7,836 nt of DNA from Bacteriovoracaceae bacterium (GTDB lineage: Bacteria > Bdellovibrionota > UBA1018). The notes below the pieces were generated by a model. That model was not told where the DNA came from and searched no databases. It saw only the letters and a program-made list of their open reading frames with translations. Made by a program: the position numbers and the translations under genes. The DNA lies in NCBI GenBank assembly GCA_947446835.1, contig CANFHS010000111.1:1-7836 (forward strand). The letters are read 5' to 3'. Of the stretch, positions 6,506-7,836 are shown piece by piece (position 1 is the first letter of the stretch; the number at the start of each line of letters is the position of its first letter).

Positions 6506-7537
6506 ATGGCTGTGCCAAGGGGCTTTTACTGGGGCTTTGCGCTTCTGAGCCTCTCGGCTTGCGCCGGGGGGCGCGTGAAGCCGATCGAGCCTGCCGCAGC
6601 CTTGCCGCAGGAGCTGCCCCATGAGCTTCAGCGGAAGTTCGAGGTCCAGGAGGCCCAGCCCCCCGGATCCGCCGCGGATTCGCCGAAGGCGGCTCCCCGG
6701 GTCGCCAAGCGTGGCCCGCGATCCAAGAAGGCGGCTTTTTCGGACCCGGAGGAATACCGTTCGCCTGAATCCCCCCGGGGGCAGCCGGTGGCCGCGCAGC
6801 CGTCCTATCCCAACCGCAGGCCGGTCCATGATCCCATCTGGCCGGGAGAGCGGCTCAGTTTCTCGGTGACCTACCTGGGAATGGCCGCGGGAGACGCGGA
6901 CCTGGAGGTGCTTCCGTACAAGTTCCTGGGGGGGCGAAAAGTTTACCATGTCCGTGCCTTGGCCCGGAGCGGAAGGATCTTCAGCCTGTTTTACCGCCTG
7001 GAGGACACCCTCGAATCGTTCTTCGACTTCGAGGGGCTCTTTTCGCACCGGTTTCACCTGAACCTGGACGAGTCCAAGCAGACCCGCGACGCGCTGGAGC
7101 TGAATGACTCGGAAAAGGGCCAAAGCTTCTACTGGAACCGCCTGAACCACGAATCCAAGGGGTCGGTGGAGACCCGGGATTTTTTCCCCATGGTTCCGCT
7201 CTCGCAGGACAGCCTTTCCGCCCTTTATTACCTGAGGACCTTGCCGCTCCGGACAGGCGAGCAGGTGGAATTTCCCGTCATTTCGGAAGGAAAGACCTGG
7301 AATGCCCGGGTGACAGTCCTTCGGCGCGAGGTGGTGGATTCCCCCATGGGCAAGGTGCCGGCCATCGTTCTCCGGCCGGAAACCCAGTTTCAGGGGGCCT
7401 TGCAGAAGAAAGGTGACAGTTCCATCTGGCTGACCGATGATGACCGTCGGCTGATCCTTCGTCTCGAGGCACAGGTGCGAGTCGGCACGGTGGTGGCCAC
7501 CCTGAAGAACGTGATACCGGGAACGTCGCCAAAATGA
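6506..7537 (+). CDS. DUF3108 domain lipoprotein, function unknown
   Basis: The 343-residue product has a lipoprotein signal peptide: a short N-region, a hydrophobic core, and the lipobox LSAC with Cys19 as the lipidated residue. Ala at +2 predicts outer-membrane delivery under the E. coli Lol rule. Residues 20-115 are a low-complexity Pro/Ala/Lys/Arg linker (KRGPRSKK, PNRRP) likely to be unstructured. Residues 116-338 resemble DUF3108: PGERLSFSVTYLGMAAGDADLEV, YHVRALARSGRIFSLFYRLEDT, DSLSALYYLRTLPLRTGEQV, and a final WLTDDDRRLILRLEAQVRVGTVVATL. That is the beta-rich pattern of small periplasmic lipid- or LPS-associated domains. No catalytic motif is visible. Its place between lipid A and core-sugar genes suggests a role in envelope or LPS handling, which is inference. 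The ATG choice rests on the signal peptide. Its stop overlaps the next start (ATGA). Confidence 0.85.
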   Translation: MAVPRGFYWGFALLSLSACAGGRVKPIEPAAALPQELPHELQRKFEVQEAQPPGSAADSPKAAPRVAKRGPRSKKAAFSDPEEYRSPESPRGQPVAAQPSYPNRRPVHDPIWPGERLSFSVTYLGMAAGDADLEVLPYKFLGGRKVYHVRALARSGRIFSLFYRLEDTLESFFDFEGLFSHRFHLNLDESKQTRDALELNDSEKGQSFYWNRLNHESKGSVETRDFFPMVPLSQDSLSALYYLRTLPLRTGEQVEFPVISEGKTWNARVTVLRREVVDSPMGKVPAIVLRPETQFQGALQKKGDSSIWLTDDDRRLILRLEAQVRVGTVVATLKNVIPGTSPK

Positions 7538-7836
7538 GGCAGATCCAATCGATTCTGGTCAGGTCGCCGAACTGGATCGGTGACCAGGTCCTTGCATATC
7601 CCTTCTTTCATTTTCTGCGCCGGGCATACCCGCGGGCCCGGATCACGGCCGTTTGCGTCCAGTGGGTGCAGGACATCCAGTTCCGTCACCTGGTGGACGA
7701 AGTCGTGGTCCTGCCCCGGGCGGGAACGGACACCTTCGGCGAGAAGCTGGGCGTGATCGAGGCCTGCGCCCGCGAACTCCGCTCCCGGGGTCCCTGGGAC
7801 CTGGCCATCACCCTGCCCAATTCCATTTCCTCGGCC
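7534..7836 (+). CDS. waaF: WaaF-like heptosyltransferase, glycosyltransferase family 9 (3' partial)
   Basis: This frame opens at ATG 7534, overlaps the DUF3108 stop as ATGA, and runs without a stop to the window edge (101 codons), so the 3' end is missing. The N-terminus carries SILVRSPNWIGDQVLAYP, the family 9 heptosyltransferase signature with the conserved Asp17, then FFHFLRRAYPRARITAV. LVDEVVVLP and DLAITLPNS (as in WaaF's YVLPNSFKSA) follow. Such enzymes transfer L-glycero-D-manno-heptose from ADP-heptose to the inner core on the cytoplasmic face of the inner membrane. The NWIGD and LPNS combination resembles WaaF (heptosyltransferase II) more than WaaC, but only the N-terminal part of the acceptor-side domain is present. 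The position after the lipid A genes supports a core role. No strong ribosome binding site is visible, which suggests coupling to the upstream gene. Confidence 0.85.
   Translation, partial: MRQIQSILVRSPNWIGDQVLAYPFFHFLRRAYPRARITAVCVQWVQDIQFRHLVDEVVVLPRAGTDTFGEKLGVIEACARELRSRGPWDLAITLPNSISSA

Overview
The window is a dense stretch of GC-rich DNA (third codon positions are mostly G or C) with every gene on the + strand. It reads as one lipopolysaccharide/outer-membrane biogenesis operon of a diderm (Gram-negative) bacterium. The order bamA-skp-lpxD-fabZ-lpxA-lpxB is the classic proteobacterial cluster. The continuation into lpxK, a late acyltransferase, a DUF3108 lipoprotein and a heptosyltransferase, together with divergent LpxA and LpxB motifs, makes me favour Bdellovibrionota or another former Deltaproteobacteria lineage over an enteric-type Gammaproteobacterium. 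That placement is an inference from memory of gene orders and has only moderate support.

Layout: 1-419 is the 3' end of bamA (Omp85 barrel). 463-978 is the periplasmic chaperone skp/ompH. 978-2069 is lpxD, 2073-2573 fabZ, 2577-3350 lpxA, 3372-4607 lpxB, 4604-5560 lpxK and 5542-6459 an LpxL/HtrB-like acyltransferase. A 46-base gap (6460-6505) holds a possible promoter. 6506-7537 encodes a DUF3108 lipoprotein. 7534-7836 is the 5' end of a WaaF-like heptosyltransferase cut by the window edge. There is no gene-free stretch over 300 bases, and I see no tRNA, rRNA, mobile element, CRISPR array or convincing terminator.

How the genes work together: FabZ makes acyl-ACP precursors. LpxA, LpxD, LpxB, LpxK and the late acyltransferase supply five steps of the Raetz lipid A pathway. 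The heptosyltransferase would then extend the inner core. BamA and Skp insert and chaperone outer-membrane proteins, including the LPS export porin. lpxC, lpxH/lpxI and waaA are not in the window. Stop/start overlaps of 1 to 19 bases at four junctions, and gaps of 3-21 bases at most others, point to translational coupling.

I do not see a wholly new system. The points most worth a second look are active-site or signature substitutions in LpxA, LpxB and BamA compared with the textbook enzymes, a 14-residue insertion in FabZ, and the uncharacterised DUF3108 lipoprotein with its own candidate leaderless promoter inside the lipid A operon.
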